DNA of 56,471 nucleotides from an uncultured Clostridia bacterium (GTDB lineage Bacteria; Bacillota; Clostridia; Oscillospirales; Acutalibacteraceae), in the NCBI GenBank assembly GCA_944384815.1, contig CALWUW010000030.1, positions 1 through 56,471 on the forward strand. The letters run 5' to 3'. Below are positions 42,697 to 50,384 of the stretch, in pieces (position 1 is the first letter of the stretch; each line of letters begins with the position of its first letter). Under the pieces are notes generated by a model. The model did no database searches. It worked only from the letters and a program-made list of their open reading frames with translations, and was not told the origin of the DNA. A program made the translations under genes and the position numbers.

Positions 42697-43422
42697 TTAT
42701 TGCGAAACCTCCGATTCCGCCTGCTGGGCGGTTCCCGGATCCTGTATAAAGGCTTCCAGCAATTCTTTATTCGCCTGGACAAATTGGTCCATTTCTTCCT
42801 TGTCTTCTTCCTTGACGTCCGGGAAAGAGCGGATATAGAAGCTGAAATCCTCCAGCAGAACGCCGTATTTCATGCTTTGCACCGCCGGGAGATCTTTCAG
42901 CGCCACCGGCTCCTTATCACTTTCCGTTTCCTCAAAAACCACGCCCAGCTCCAGATCGCAGTAATCCGCGCAAACCGGATCCAGAATAAAGATCACGCTT
43001 TTATTGGACTGCACGTCTCCGGATAGACGAACCATATTGGCCGTCTGCAGCTGCGGATCCACGTTGGCGGCTCCGGCGCCCAAAGCCAGGTCATAGGTTT
43101 CCACCTTCACCTTCACCTGCCCGTCCCCGTTCAGGTCCTTGGCATAGGGAACGATTTTCCCTTCCAGCTCTGAGACGCATTCCGGAGGCGTGTAGGAATT
43201 GTCGGTAAGAAACGCGATCACGTAATCCGGTTCCACTTTGGTGACAACGCTGTAGATTCCTCCGCCGATCAGCGCCGCTATGCAAATGCCCACGATCACA
43301 TGCTTGGTATGATAGAACCAAAAGTTCTTCCACTTATCCTTTTTTGTCACCAGCTTAATTTCTTTTTCCCGATTGTGAATTTCATCCTCTCCTGCATGAA
43401 GAAGATATTGTTCTCTTGCCAT
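42697..43422 (-). CDS. Unknown membrane-anchored extracytoplasmic protein
   Basis: This 241-residue protein starts at ATG 43422 with GGGAG upstream. It has a charged cytoplasmic N-terminus (residues 1-35, rich in Lys/Glu), one transmembrane helix (about 37-60, HVIVGICIAALIGGGIYSVV) and an outside domain with VIAFLTDNSYTPPECVSELE, KDLNGDGQVKVKVETYDL (EF-hand-like acidic loop) and KSVIFILDPVCADYCDLE, ending in an acidic helix. The layout recalls substrate-binding-like lipoprotein domains, but no family is recognised. A structured leader of about 180 nt and an extended -10 promoter precede it. Confidence 0.75.
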   Translation of the reverse strand: MAREQYLLHAGEDEIHNREKEIKLVTKKDKWKNFWFYHTKHVIVGICIAALIGGGIYSVVTKVEPDYVIAFLTDNSYTPPECVSELEGKIVPYAKDLNGDGQVKVKVETYDLALGAGAANVDPQLQTANMVRLSGDVQSNKSVIFILDPVCADYCDLELGVVFEETESDKEPVALKDLPAVQSMKYGVLLEDFSFYIRSFPDVKEEDKEEMDQFVQANKELLEAFIQDPGTAQQAESEVSQ

Positions 43423-43509
43423 TGTATCACTCCCTGGCGTTCTTTGGGGAAATTTTCTGCCTTTGTGATTTTGCCCGTGAAAACCCGCGAAGCACCGAAA
43501 ATTTTTCCC

Positions 43510-43600
43510 GTTCCCCCAATGCAAGGGGTCGCAGGGGAAAACTCCCTTGGAGGTTGTTTCCCCCGGCTGTCCGCAGCCGGATCCATCTCCCTGCGATTGG
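43510..43600 (-). promoter_or_regulatory. Candidate structured leader RNA
   Basis: On the minus strand, arms CCGGCTG/CAGCCGG (43563-43569 with 43574-43580) and GGGGAAA-C/GTTTCCCC (43534-43542 with 43556-43563, inner CTCC/GGAG) are enclosed by TCGCA/TGCGA (43529-43533 with 43592-43596). A small CCCC/GGGG hairpin follows. This is a junction of stems 90-180 nt before the start codon of the gene at 42697. I matched it to no known riboswitch. Confidence 0.4.
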
Positions 43601-43603
43601 TTT

Positions 43604-43612
43604 ATTATAGCA
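43604..43612 (-). promoter_or_regulatory. Extended -10 promoter of the gene at 42697
   Basis: On the minus strand TGCTATAAT is a perfect extended -10, with no good -35 box. The transcript would carry the structured leader. Confidence 0.6.
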
Positions 43613-44058
43613 CACTCCCCATGGGTTTGCATTACGAAATTATAAACTTCGTGGAGAATCTTCCGGATTTTCCGGGATTTTTCACCAAAAAATTTGCCTT
43701 TTCTTTCCCCTTTCCAAGGAAAGGATGGTTTTCCGTTGATTTCCAGCTGGATTCAAAAATATCTTCCGTTCTTAACTATTTAGAATATGAAACCGAAAAC
43801 CTCTCCTTCGCCTCTTTGCGAGCTATTTTTGTTTAATTTCTCAGATAAGAATTATAGACAAAAAGTTTTTATAAACTCACGTAAAACCAGCTTTATTAAA
43901 GGTTTTCGCATATTTTTGTATACCTTAATGTATTTTCGGTGCAAGGTGATTTTGAGGTTGGGCGTCATTTTGCCTTTGTCGTGCTACGGGGTAAAAACAA
44001 AGCAAACATTGAGATTCAAAATCTTGACTGTTAAGGCAATTACTCTCACAACTAAAAG
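43613..44058. other. AT-rich gap without a recognisable gene
   Basis: A small palindrome CCTTTCC-AA-GGAAAGG lies near 43710 and an AAAACC/GGTTTT hairpin near 43880. The rest is AT-rich sequence with no frame that looks like protein. It marks the start of an accessory stretch running to 44830. Confidence 0.5.
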
Positions 44059-44412
44059 TTATTTATCTTCTATGTGCGCCAGTTCCGGATTTTTTATATA
44101 GTTTCCATTGTTGTCTTTTCTGAAAGGAAGCACCGTTATCACCGCATCATTGTTTATTAACCCATACACATGAGGGTAAAATCTTCCACAATTATCTCCA
44201 TCTTCATAACGTACCTCTGCTTTTAATTTATTCTCATCAATGCAAAGCAACACCAGTTCTTCTTCAATGTCTTTGAAATTTGAAGCAACACGCCAAAAAT
44301 ATTCAGCGGTTGAACAATGTATAAATCCGGAAATTTGAATATCTCGTTTCCCCCAAGCAGTTTTATTTTTTCTTTCTTCCCAAATTCTTTTTTTCATACA
44401 ATGTAAAATCAT
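44059..44412 (-). CDS. DUF952 domain protein
   Basis: This 117-residue protein shows the DUF952 pattern: ISGFIHCSTAEYFWRVASNF, a middle LVLLCIDENKLKAEVRYED and GRFYPHVYGLINNDAVITVLPF. This small fold is related to ADP-ribosyltransferase-like domains, and its biochemical role is unknown. The ATG at 44412 has GGAGG eight bases upstream. An in-frame upstream extension has no site. The gene is AT-rich and alone in an accessory stretch. Confidence 0.85.
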   Translation of the reverse strand: MILHCMKKRIWEERKNKTAWGKRDIQISGFIHCSTAEYFWRVASNFKDIEEELVLLCIDENKLKAEVRYEDGDNCGRFYPHVYGLINNDAVITVLPFRKDNNGNYIKNPELAHIEDK

Positions 44413-44729
44413 ATACAATTTCCTCCACAAAATCTTATTTCTTAATTCTAATGATAGCACAAAAGCGCAAATAGTCCAATGACTCTGTTGCGTTTAAATA
44501 ATATCAGAATTATTTTTCTCAAATACAATCTAAATCTGTTTGCTTATATCTTTTTGCGTTCTCACAAAACATTCAGCACAATTTGATTGCCAAGGTATCA
44601 AACAACATTGTAGTCCTAAAATCCTAAACAAACCAAAAAGTCATATTTGCAATACGCTTTGTGATTTATTATTTTGTGCCAACTTAAAATCAATTTTATT
44701 TTGCAGAATTGTTTACATTTGTTTCAAAA
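44413..44729. other. AT-rich gap upstream of the paralogue array
   Basis: No gene, repeat array or RNA was recognised here. Base composition is clearly more AT-rich than in the array genes that follow. Confidence 0.5.
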
Positions 44730-44758
44730 TTGAAAGATTTGTTGATTTATTTTATGCT
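44730..44758 (+). promoter_or_regulatory. Promoter of the four-gene paralogue array
   Basis: TTGAAA (44730-44735), a 17-nt spacer and TATGCT (44753-44758), about 70 bp before the first gene. No terminator is seen between the four genes, so one transcript is likely. Confidence 0.55.
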
Positions 44759-44829
44759 ATATGGTAAAATATTTTCGAAATCAGAACTACATTATCCCTT
44801 CCAATTTGCGGCTACGGAGGTGTACTAAA

Positions 44830-45375
44830 ATGAAATTTTTCAAAGCCCATCCTAAGCTTCGAATCGTGATCCCGGTAATCCTGGTGGTTTTGGTGGCCGC
44901 CGGGGGCATCTGGGCTCTCTATTCCCCCCAGCTTCGGCTGAAGCTGACCCATGGCTGGGGCTGCTCCCAGATCGCGGAAATCACCTTTGAGGAAGAGTCT
45001 TCCACCTTTCTTGTTTCTCAAACAGGAGATTCTCTTTATGTGGACACTCTCACCAAAAACAATATGGGGATTCCTCAGCTGGGCATCCCTTCCATATCTT
45101 CCCAAGGCTGGAGCTTTGGTTCCGGCGTTTCTATGGAGACGCCTCAGGATACAGACACGCAGTTCACCAATCTTTCCGTGCTGGTTCGCTGGGTGGACGC
45201 TCCGGGGACGGAGCAGACCTTCCCGGTGGAGGAGCCTGTGGAGATCCAGGTGCGCTATTACCCTGTAGGAGACCGCACTTTGGAAGCTGTCCTGTTCCGC
45301 ACGGAAGACTCGGACTATTCCGGTTCCCAGTGGCAGATGGACAAAGCCTATGAACTTCTGGGAGAAGCTTCCTAA
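44830..45375 (+). CDS. Array paralogue A, unknown membrane-anchored protein
   Basis: This 181-residue protein is the first of four tandem homologues. A basic start (MKFFKAHPKLR) leads to one transmembrane helix (about 12-32). An outside domain follows with the shared core HGWGCSQIAEITFEE, a variable part (about 58-110), the near-invariant VLVRWVDAPGTEQTFPVEEP, VRYYPVGDRTLEAVLFRTED and the end MDKAYELLGEAS. GGAGGTG precedes the ATG. The helix (RIVIPVILVVLVAAGG) differs from that of B-D, but the C-terminal part is nearly the same as in D. The family is not recognised. Confidence 0.8.
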   Translation: MKFFKAHPKLRIVIPVILVVLVAAGGIWALYSPQLRLKLTHGWGCSQIAEITFEEESSTFLVSQTGDSLYVDTLTKNNMGIPQLGIPSISSQGWSFGSGVSMETPQDTDTQFTNLSVLVRWVDAPGTEQTFPVEEPVEIQVRYYPVGDRTLEAVLFRTEDSDYSGSQWQMDKAYELLGEAS

Positions 45376-45466
45376 AAACGTTTGCTTCCATACCCTTGCA
45401 ACTTTCCGCCTGTCCAAATGTTAACCTGTTGATCTTTCTGCTTTTCAAGTATGGAGGTGTAGGAAC

Positions 45467-46048
45467 ATGAATTTCTTCAAAACCCACCCTAAGCTTTGGA
45501 AAAGGAGCCTGGCGGTTCTGGTAGTTTTGATAGTCGCCGGGGGCATCTGGGCTCTCTATTCCCCCTGGTTTCGGCTGAAGCTGGAGCATGGCTTGGGCTG
45601 CTCCCAGATCACGGAAATCACTTTTAAAGAAGGGGTTCCTCCTGCTCTTATTTCCCATTCGGGAGAAGATCTTTATGTAGATTTTCTTTGGAAAGACGAA
45701 CGGGGAATGCCGGATCTGTCGTCGGGTTTTTTTGTAGAAGAACGTGGTTGGAGCTTGGGGATAGCATCTTATCTGTTACCCATAGAAGGTAAAGAAAGTG
45801 CCAAAACCGTTGATACTGACCTTGCCGTGCTGGTCCGGTGGGTGGACGCTCCGGGGACGGAGCAGACCTTCCCGGTGGAAGAGCCTGTGGACATCCAGGT
45901 GCGCTATTACTCTGTCGGGGACCGCACTGTGGAAGCTGTTCTTTTCTTTCAGGAAGATGACAACTGGAAATATTCAGAGTCCACGAATTATTTCGACATA
46001 CAGTGGAATATCGACAAAGCCTATGAACTGCTGGGGGAAGCTTTCTAA
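45467..46048 (+). CDS. Array paralogue B, unknown membrane-anchored protein
   Basis: This 193-residue homologue of A, C and D has the N-terminus NFFKTHPKLWKRSLAVLVVL, shared with C and D, and a transmembrane helix (about 12-32). LGCSQITEITFKEGVPPALI is shared with C. The variable middle (about 75-120) is unique, then comes the invariant RWVDAPGTEQTFPVEEPVDI. The C-terminal part (FFQEDDNWKYSESTNYFDIQ, then WNIDKAYELLGEAF) is of the B/C type. GGAGGTG site as in all four. Function unknown. Confidence 0.8.
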   Translation: MNFFKTHPKLWKRSLAVLVVLIVAGGIWALYSPWFRLKLEHGLGCSQITEITFKEGVPPALISHSGEDLYVDFLWKDERGMPDLSSGFFVEERGWSLGIASYLLPIEGKESAKTVDTDLAVLVRWVDAPGTEQTFPVEEPVDIQVRYYSVGDRTVEAVLFFQEDDNWKYSESTNYFDIQWNIDKAYELLGEAF

Positions 46049-46118
46049 AGAGTCCGTTCCTTTTTATAGGCTTTGAATTTTCTGCCTTTCTATCCTTTGG
46101 CTATGGAGGTGTACTGAC
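46049..46118 (+). repeat. 70-bp spacer duplicated before array genes C and D
   Basis: The spacer from the B stop to the C start is the same as 46695-46764 (C stop to D start) except about one base near the ATG. It includes TTTTTATAGGCTTTGAATTT and the GGAGGTG ribosome site. Confidence 0.92.
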
Positions 46119-46694
46119 ATGAATTTCTTCAAAACCCACCCTAAGCTTTGGAAAAGGAGCCTGGCGGTTCTGGTGGTCCTGGCAGTGGCCGGGGGCATCT
46201 GGGCTCTCTATTCCCCCCAGCTTCGGCTGAAGCTGACCCACGGCTGGGGCTGCACCCAGATCGCGGAAATCACTTTTAAAGAAGGGGTTCCTCCCGCTCT
46301 TATTTCCCATTCGGGAGAAGATCTTTATGTGGATTTCCTTCAAAAAGACCAGCGGGGAATGCCCGATCTGTCGTTGGGCTCTTCTGGAGAGGACCGTGGT
46401 TGGACTTTTGGACTAGCTCCTTTGCTTCGTTTCCCCCAGGACGGTATAATATCTGTTACCACTAGCCTTGCCGTGCTGGTCCGGTGGGTGGACGCTCCGG
46501 GTACGGAGCAGACCTTCCCGGTGGAAGAGCCTGTGGACATCCAGGTGCGCTATTATTCCGTGGGGAACCGCACGGTGGAAGCCGTCCTTTTCTTTGGGGA
46601 AGATGAGGACCCGAGGAACTCGAAGCTCACGAATTATTTCAATGTACGGTGGAATATCGACAAAGCCTATGAATTGCTGGGAGAAGCTTCCTAA
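46119..46694 (+). CDS. Array paralogue C, unknown membrane-anchored protein
   Basis: This 191-residue homologue begins like B and D. GCTQIAEITFKEGVPPALIS and LYVDFLQKDQRGMPDLSLG follow the B pattern. A unique middle GEDRGWTFGLAPLLRFPQDG is followed by the invariant RWVDAPGTEQTFPVEEPVDI and a B-like end (FFGEDEDPRNSKLTNYFNVR, then WNIDKAYELLGEAS). The 70-bp spacer before it is nearly the same as the one before D, which points to a recent duplication of the whole unit. Function unknown. Confidence 0.8.
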   Translation: MNFFKTHPKLWKRSLAVLVVLAVAGGIWALYSPQLRLKLTHGWGCTQIAEITFKEGVPPALISHSGEDLYVDFLQKDQRGMPDLSLGSSGEDRGWTFGLAPLLRFPQDGIISVTTSLAVLVRWVDAPGTEQTFPVEEPVDIQVRYYSVGNRTVEAVLFFGEDEDPRNSKLTNYFNVRWNIDKAYELLGEAS

Positions 46695-46764
46695 AGAGTC
46701 CGTTCCTTTTTATAGGCTTTGAATTTTCTGCCTTTCTATCCTTTGGCTATGGAGGTGTACTAAC

Positions 46765-47310
46765 ATGAATTTCTTCAAAACCCATCCTAAGCTTTGGAAA
46801 AGGAGCCTGGCGGTTCTGGTGGTCCTGGCAGTGGCCGGGGGTATCTGGGCTCTCTATTCCCCCTGGTTTCGGCTGAAGCTGACCCACGGCTGGGGCTGCT
46901 CCCAGATCGCGGAAATCACCTTTGAAGAAGGGCCTGCCACCTTTCTTGTTTCCCAATTGGGGGAAGAGCTTTATGTGGACTTCCTTCAAACAGATGAGCG
47001 AGGGATGCCCTATCTGCTGTCGGGCTTTTCTTCAGAGGGTTGGACTTTTGGACACGGGGCATATATCCCGCCCCCAAAAAATGAAAAATCTGGTCCTATT
47101 ATTAGTTTGGATGTGCTGGTTCGCTGGGTGGACGCTCCGGGGACGGAGCGGACCTTCCCGGTGGAAGAACCTGTGGACATCCAGGTGCGCTATTATTCCG
47201 TAGGGGGCCGCACTTTGGAAGCTGTCCTGTTCCGCACGGAAGAGGCGGACTATTCCGGTTCCCAGTGGCAGATGGACAAAGCCTATGAACTTCTGGGAGA
47301 AGCTTCCTAA
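46765..47310 (+). CDS. Array paralogue D, chimeric unknown membrane-anchored protein
   Basis: This 181-residue homologue has a B/C-type N-terminus (NFFKTHPKLWKRSLAVLVVL). From about residue 55 it switches to A-like sequence (EEGPATFLVSQLGEELYVDF) and it ends as A does (FRTEEADYSGSQWQMDKAYE). The block GTERTFPVEEPVDIQ between is common to all. It is therefore a mosaic, best explained by gene conversion or unequal crossing over within the array. A terminator follows at 47353. Function unknown. Confidence 0.8.
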   Translation: MNFFKTHPKLWKRSLAVLVVLAVAGGIWALYSPWFRLKLTHGWGCSQIAEITFEEGPATFLVSQLGEELYVDFLQTDERGMPYLLSGFSSEGWTFGHGAYIPPPKNEKSGPIISLDVLVRWVDAPGTERTFPVEEPVDIQVRYYSVGGRTLEAVLFRTEEADYSGSQWQMDKAYELLGEAS

Positions 47311-47352
47311 AGAGTTCAACGCCTTTTCCCTTGATTTTTCTTCCTTTTGCAT

Positions 47353-47395
47353 AAAAGCTTCCGCCCTGGGGATTTTTCCCAGGGCGGAAGCTTTT
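47353..47395. terminator. Strong bidirectional terminator after the array
   Basis: An 18-bp perfect stem AAAAGCTTCCGCCCTGGG/CCCAGGGCGGAAGCTTTT (47353-47370 with 47378-47395) followed by a T-rich run. It serves the array (plus) and probably the TPM gene (minus). Confidence 0.92.
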
Positions 47396-47443
47396 TCTTT
47401 CTTGATAACTATGGCAGCCATAAAAATACAAGCGGCAAGGGCT

Positions 47444-48262
47444 TTAATATTTTCCCCCGCCTCCCCCGTGCCTGGCGCCGGAAGAGCTTCTATGGGTGCT
47501 GCTTCCGCCCCCGCCGGAGTTTTGCTTGGGTTTGGCCACCCGGGAAACATTCCGGTAAAGGAACAGTTCCCGGCTGGACGTAAGGTTCATGCTGCCCGGG
47601 CGGATATAATGATCCGCTTCCCTTCGTCCGCGAACGGTATCCAGCTGGCTTTTCAAAACCGCTACCACCGCCAAAGCCGCAAAAAGCCCCAGAACCAGGC
47701 AAATGGGAATGGCCACCCAGGAAAGCGGTTCCCGGGGCAGGGAGTCCACATCAAAGGGCTCTCCCGTCTTGGCCTGAGTGATAAACGCGTCGCACTGCCG
47801 GGCGAAGGTCTCATAGGCTTCCTTGTTTTCTCCCTGAGCCAGGAAGGGCTTGATCTGCTCCCCTATGTACTGAATGCCCGCATCCGTAAAGGCTTCGATG
47901 CCCTCCCCCCGGGTGGTGATCCACCAATCCCGCTGCTGAGGGCTGTGAAGCAGCAGCACGCCGCTGCGCTGGCTGCCCTGGCCGTAACCGCCGTAGTCGA
48001 AGAAATCATCCGCATACACCATGGGGCTTTCCCCCTCCAGGCTGTACACGGTGACCACCACCACGTCCATTTCCTGCCGAAGGCTGATTTCATTCAGCAG
48101 GGAAAGCAATTCCTTTTCTTCCGCATCCGTCAGCAAATCCGCCTGATCCATCAGCCGGGGGGCTGGACCTGCGCCGGTTATTTCCGCCAGCACCGGCATG
48201 GAAAGAGACAAACTCAGCAGCAACATAAGCCCCAACCATAGGGCCATGGCCTTTCTTTTCAT
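47444..48262 (-). CDS. TPM domain membrane protein (YgcG-like)
   Basis: This 272-residue protein has a signal sequence (about 5-27, ending LAE), a TPM domain (about 35-165: LMDQADLLTDAEEKELLSLL, MDVVVVTVYSLEGESPMVYA, DDFFDYGGYGQG, GVLLLHSPQQRDWWITTRG), a transmembrane helix (about 180-205) and a tail ending SSTHRSSSGARHGGGGGKY. TPM proteins of this layout help assemble or repair membrane complexes or act as phosphatase-like domains, and the exact role is unknown. AGGAGG precedes the ATG at 48262. It is 14 bp downstream of the zinc-ribbon gene, clearly one operon. Confidence 0.88.
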   Translation of the reverse strand: MKRKAMALWLGLMLLLSLSLSMPVLAEITGAGPAPRLMDQADLLTDAEEKELLSLLNEISLRQEMDVVVVTVYSLEGESPMVYADDFFDYGGYGQGSQRSGVLLLHSPQQRDWWITTRGEGIEAFTDAGIQYIGEQIKPFLAQGENKEAYETFARQCDAFITQAKTGEPFDVDSLPREPLSWVAIPICLVLGLFAALAVVAVLKSQLDTVRGRREADHYIRPGSMNLTSSRELFLYRNVSRVAKPKQNSGGGGSSTHRSSSGARHGGGGGKY

Positions 48263-48276
48263 TCTCTTCCCCTCCT

Positions 48277-49371
48277 TTAAAGCACGCCCAGCAGCCACAA
48301 AAGCCAGGCGCCGCCGTAGGCTAAAGCGGTGACCGCCGCCGTTACTCCCAACGCCCAGCGAAAGGCCGCCTTTTTATCCATAGGCAGATTTCCTACGAAT
48401 TTCCCTGTCTGTCCGTTCATGGCAAAGGTGTATTTTTGTCCGTTCCAGGTGGTGTTCAAAAGCCACACCGGGAAAAGAGCATACCGGGCTTTCCCTCCGG
48501 AAAGATGCACATGGGCCTCCTCAGGGATCACCGAGCTGTACCCGGTGATGGTGTTCATAAACGCCTGCCGGGCGGAAGCACGAATGCGTTCGTTGGCTGT
48601 TTCGGCGCTTTCCTTGGCTCCTACGTCGTATCGGTCTGCCAGATATCCGGAAAGATACGCCGTCTGAAAGTCCACCGCCTCCCCAAAATCATACGGCTCC
48701 AGGGACTGCATCAGGTCATCGGCCATTTTAGAAGAACCGTCCACCGGCACTTTCTGGAATCCCATAGTGCCTCCCCGGTACACCGCAAAATACTGGGTCT
48801 CCGTATAGCGATAATCCCGGTCGCTCCAGGTGCGGACCCGGGTGGCCCGGCAGCGCAGCTGGGTTTCGGTATCCGCGTCAAACAGCCAGAAGGGAACATA
48901 CACTCCCTTCACTTCATCCAGATGATTTTCGTCTTTAAACACCTTGGGCAAAAGCCGTTTCCCGGAAAAATGCTTTTTAAGGCCCTGCTTGGCGGCGTTT
49001 TTATCCATCTTAAAGGGAATGACGAAGTCCGGCCGCAAATCCCCGGAAACCTGCTGGGTCATCACCACAGGGTTATCGCAATAGGGGCAGAAGGAGGCGG
49101 CGGTGGTGGCATCCGTTAAAATCTCCCCACCGCAGGAGCTGCAAATATAAGAGCGCAGCTGCTGTTTTTCCTGCTCCTGCCAGGCGTTTCCTTCCTGCTT
49201 TTCCCACTGAACCGAGCTTTCGTCGTCCCCCTGCAGCTCCTGCTCGTATTCCTTCAAAGTCTCCATCTCAAATTCCGTGTCGCAGTAAGGACATTTCATT
49301 TTCTGCAGCTGGCTGTTAAATTCAACAGCTCCCCCGCAGCAAGGGCACTTATACTGCTGTAGCTCCGCCAT
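48277..49371 (-). CDS. Zinc-ribbon membrane protein (TFIIB-type zinc finger)
   Basis: This 364-residue protein has two zinc ribbons at the N-terminus (YKCPCCGGAVEFNSQ with MKCPYCDTEF, then YICSSCGGEIL with SFCPYCDNPVV). A beta-rich region follows (FVIPFKMDKNAAKQGLKKHF, VKGVYVPFWLFDADTETQLR, ALFPVWLLNTTWNGQKYTFA), then one C-terminal helix. Proteins of this type are common next to TPM genes in Bacillota and are thought to be membrane-associated, possibly with phage-shock-like functions. This is inference from context. The ATG at 49371 has GGGAG. The leader is an 11-unit heptamer array. Confidence 0.8.
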   Translation of the reverse strand: MAELQQYKCPCCGGAVEFNSQLQKMKCPYCDTEFEMETLKEYEQELQGDDESSVQWEKQEGNAWQEQEKQQLRSYICSSCGGEILTDATTAASFCPYCDNPVVMTQQVSGDLRPDFVIPFKMDKNAAKQGLKKHFSGKRLLPKVFKDENHLDEVKGVYVPFWLFDADTETQLRCRATRVRTWSDRDYRYTETQYFAVYRGGTMGFQKVPVDGSSKMADDLMQSLEPYDFGEAVDFQTAYLSGYLADRYDVGAKESAETANERIRASARQAFMNTITGYSSVIPEEAHVHLSGGKARYALFPVWLLNTTWNGQKYTFAMNGQTGKFVGNLPMDKKAAFRWALGVTAAVTALAYGGAWLLWLLGVL

Positions 49372-49420
49372 TTTCCCACTCTCCCTTGTATTGGGCCCCA
49401 TACCCATACTCTTTTATTCC

Positions 49421-49497
49421 CGGTTTCGTTTTCCCAGTTGCCGGCTGCCGGTTCTTGGCTGCCGACTTCCGGGTTCCGGCTCCCGGTCCCCGGTTTC
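49421..49497. repeat. Eleven phased heptamers upstream of the zinc-ribbon gene
   Basis: CGGTTTC, GTTTTCC, CAGTTGC, CGGCTGC, CGGTTCT, TGGCTGC, CGACTTC, CGGGTTC, CGGCTCC, CGGTCCC, CGGTTTC in unbroken 7-bp phase. The first and last units are identical. Confidence 0.85.
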
Positions 49498-49648
49498 GCG
49501 CCTTTCCCTTTTCGCTTTCCCCTGCCGGGGGAGCTACCTCTCCTTTTTTCAAAGGACGGGAAGGCTTTTTTCTGATTTTATCATACCATAGGACAAAGAA
49601 ACCTTCAAGCCAGCCGGTTCCGCCGCCCATTAAAATTCCCAGAAAAAA

Positions 49649-49682
49649 CAAGGGCCGTCGGGATATCCCGAAAGCCCTTTTC
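49649..49682 (-). terminator. Terminator of the EamA gene
   Basis: AAGGGC pairs with GCCCTT, with an inner TCGGG/CCCGA stem. It begins about 15 bp past the stop codon, with T-rich sequence on the minus strand. Confidence 0.7.
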
Positions 49683-49696
49683 TCCAATTTTCGGAA

Positions 49697-50110
49697 TCAC
49701 ACCACCATGATCAGGGTCCCCAAACCGATCAAAATGCAGCCGATAAAAGACTTTACGGTAAATTCCTCATGAAGGAACACAAAGGCCAGGATCAAAGTGA
49801 TCACCACGCTGAGCTTATCAATGGGAACCACCTGGGAGGCATTCCCCAGCTGCAGCGCTTTGTAGTAGCAAAGCCAGGAAGCGCCGGTGGCTAATCCGGA
49901 CAGGATCAAAAACAGCCAGCTTTTTCGGCTGATGTCCCAAATTCCTCCTTGAGTATGGGTGAGAAACACCATGCCCCAGGCCATGATCACCACCACAACC
50001 GTGCGAATGGCCGTAGCCAAATTGGATCCCACCCCTTCGATCCCGATTTTCGCCAAAATGGATGTAAGGGCCGCGAAAACCGCTGACAACAGTGCAAATA
50101 CCAGCCACAT
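49697..50110 (-). CDS. Small EamA/DMT-type transporter
   Basis: This 137-residue membrane protein is half the length of a usual EamA transporter and has about five hydrophobic segments (FALLSAVFAALTSILAKIG, AIRTVVVVIMAWGMVFL, WLFLILSGLATGASWLCYYK, VVPIDKLSVVITLILAFVFL, KSFIGCILIGLGTLIMVV). Single-EamA proteins form dimers and move small metabolites or metals. The ATG at 50110 has GGGGGA. A long hairpin with a T run lies about 25 bp before it, so transcription may be attenuated. The substrate is unknown. Confidence 0.88.
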   Translation of the reverse strand: MWLVFALLSAVFAALTSILAKIGIEGVGSNLATAIRTVVVVIMAWGMVFLTHTQGGIWDISRKSWLFLILSGLATGASWLCYYKALQLGNASQVVPIDKLSVVITLILAFVFLHEEFTVKSFIGCILIGLGTLIMVV

Positions 50111-50133
50111 AAAAATCCCCCTGCCTCTTTTGG

Positions 50134-50169
50134 AAAAAGCGGACAATCTCCGGGAGATTGCCCGCTTTT
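50134..50169 (-). terminator. Terminator or attenuator in the EamA leader
   Basis: A 16-bp stem (50135-50150 with 50154-50169) with a 3-nt loop has one U-G pair only in minus-strand RNA and is followed there by TTTTT. It lies about 25 bp before the EamA ATG. It may end the surface protein transcript or control EamA. Confidence 0.7.
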
Positions 50170-50308
50170 ATTCGAATGCTTATAACTCTTTGAAAAATTT
50201 TAATCCACTTGGCTTCCCGGTTTGTCCTCCGGCTGCCCCGCTGCGCAAAAGGATTTGGGTTTTATAAGGGAGCCCTCCTGCGGAATTTCTCCCTTGCCGT
50301 CACCTTTT

Positions 50309-50384
50309 CGGTTTACGGTTTAAGGCTTACGGAATGCCGCTTGTTGCGCGCTGTGAGACTCACCACTCACAGCTCACAACTCAC
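50309..50384. repeat. Two heptamer tracts between EamA and the surface protein
   Basis: CGGTTTA, CGGTTTA, AGGCTTA, CGGAATG (50309-50336) and GACTCAC, CACTCAC, AGCTCAC, AACTCAC (50357-50384), each in 7-bp phase. No gene lies in 50170-50443. Confidence 0.75.
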
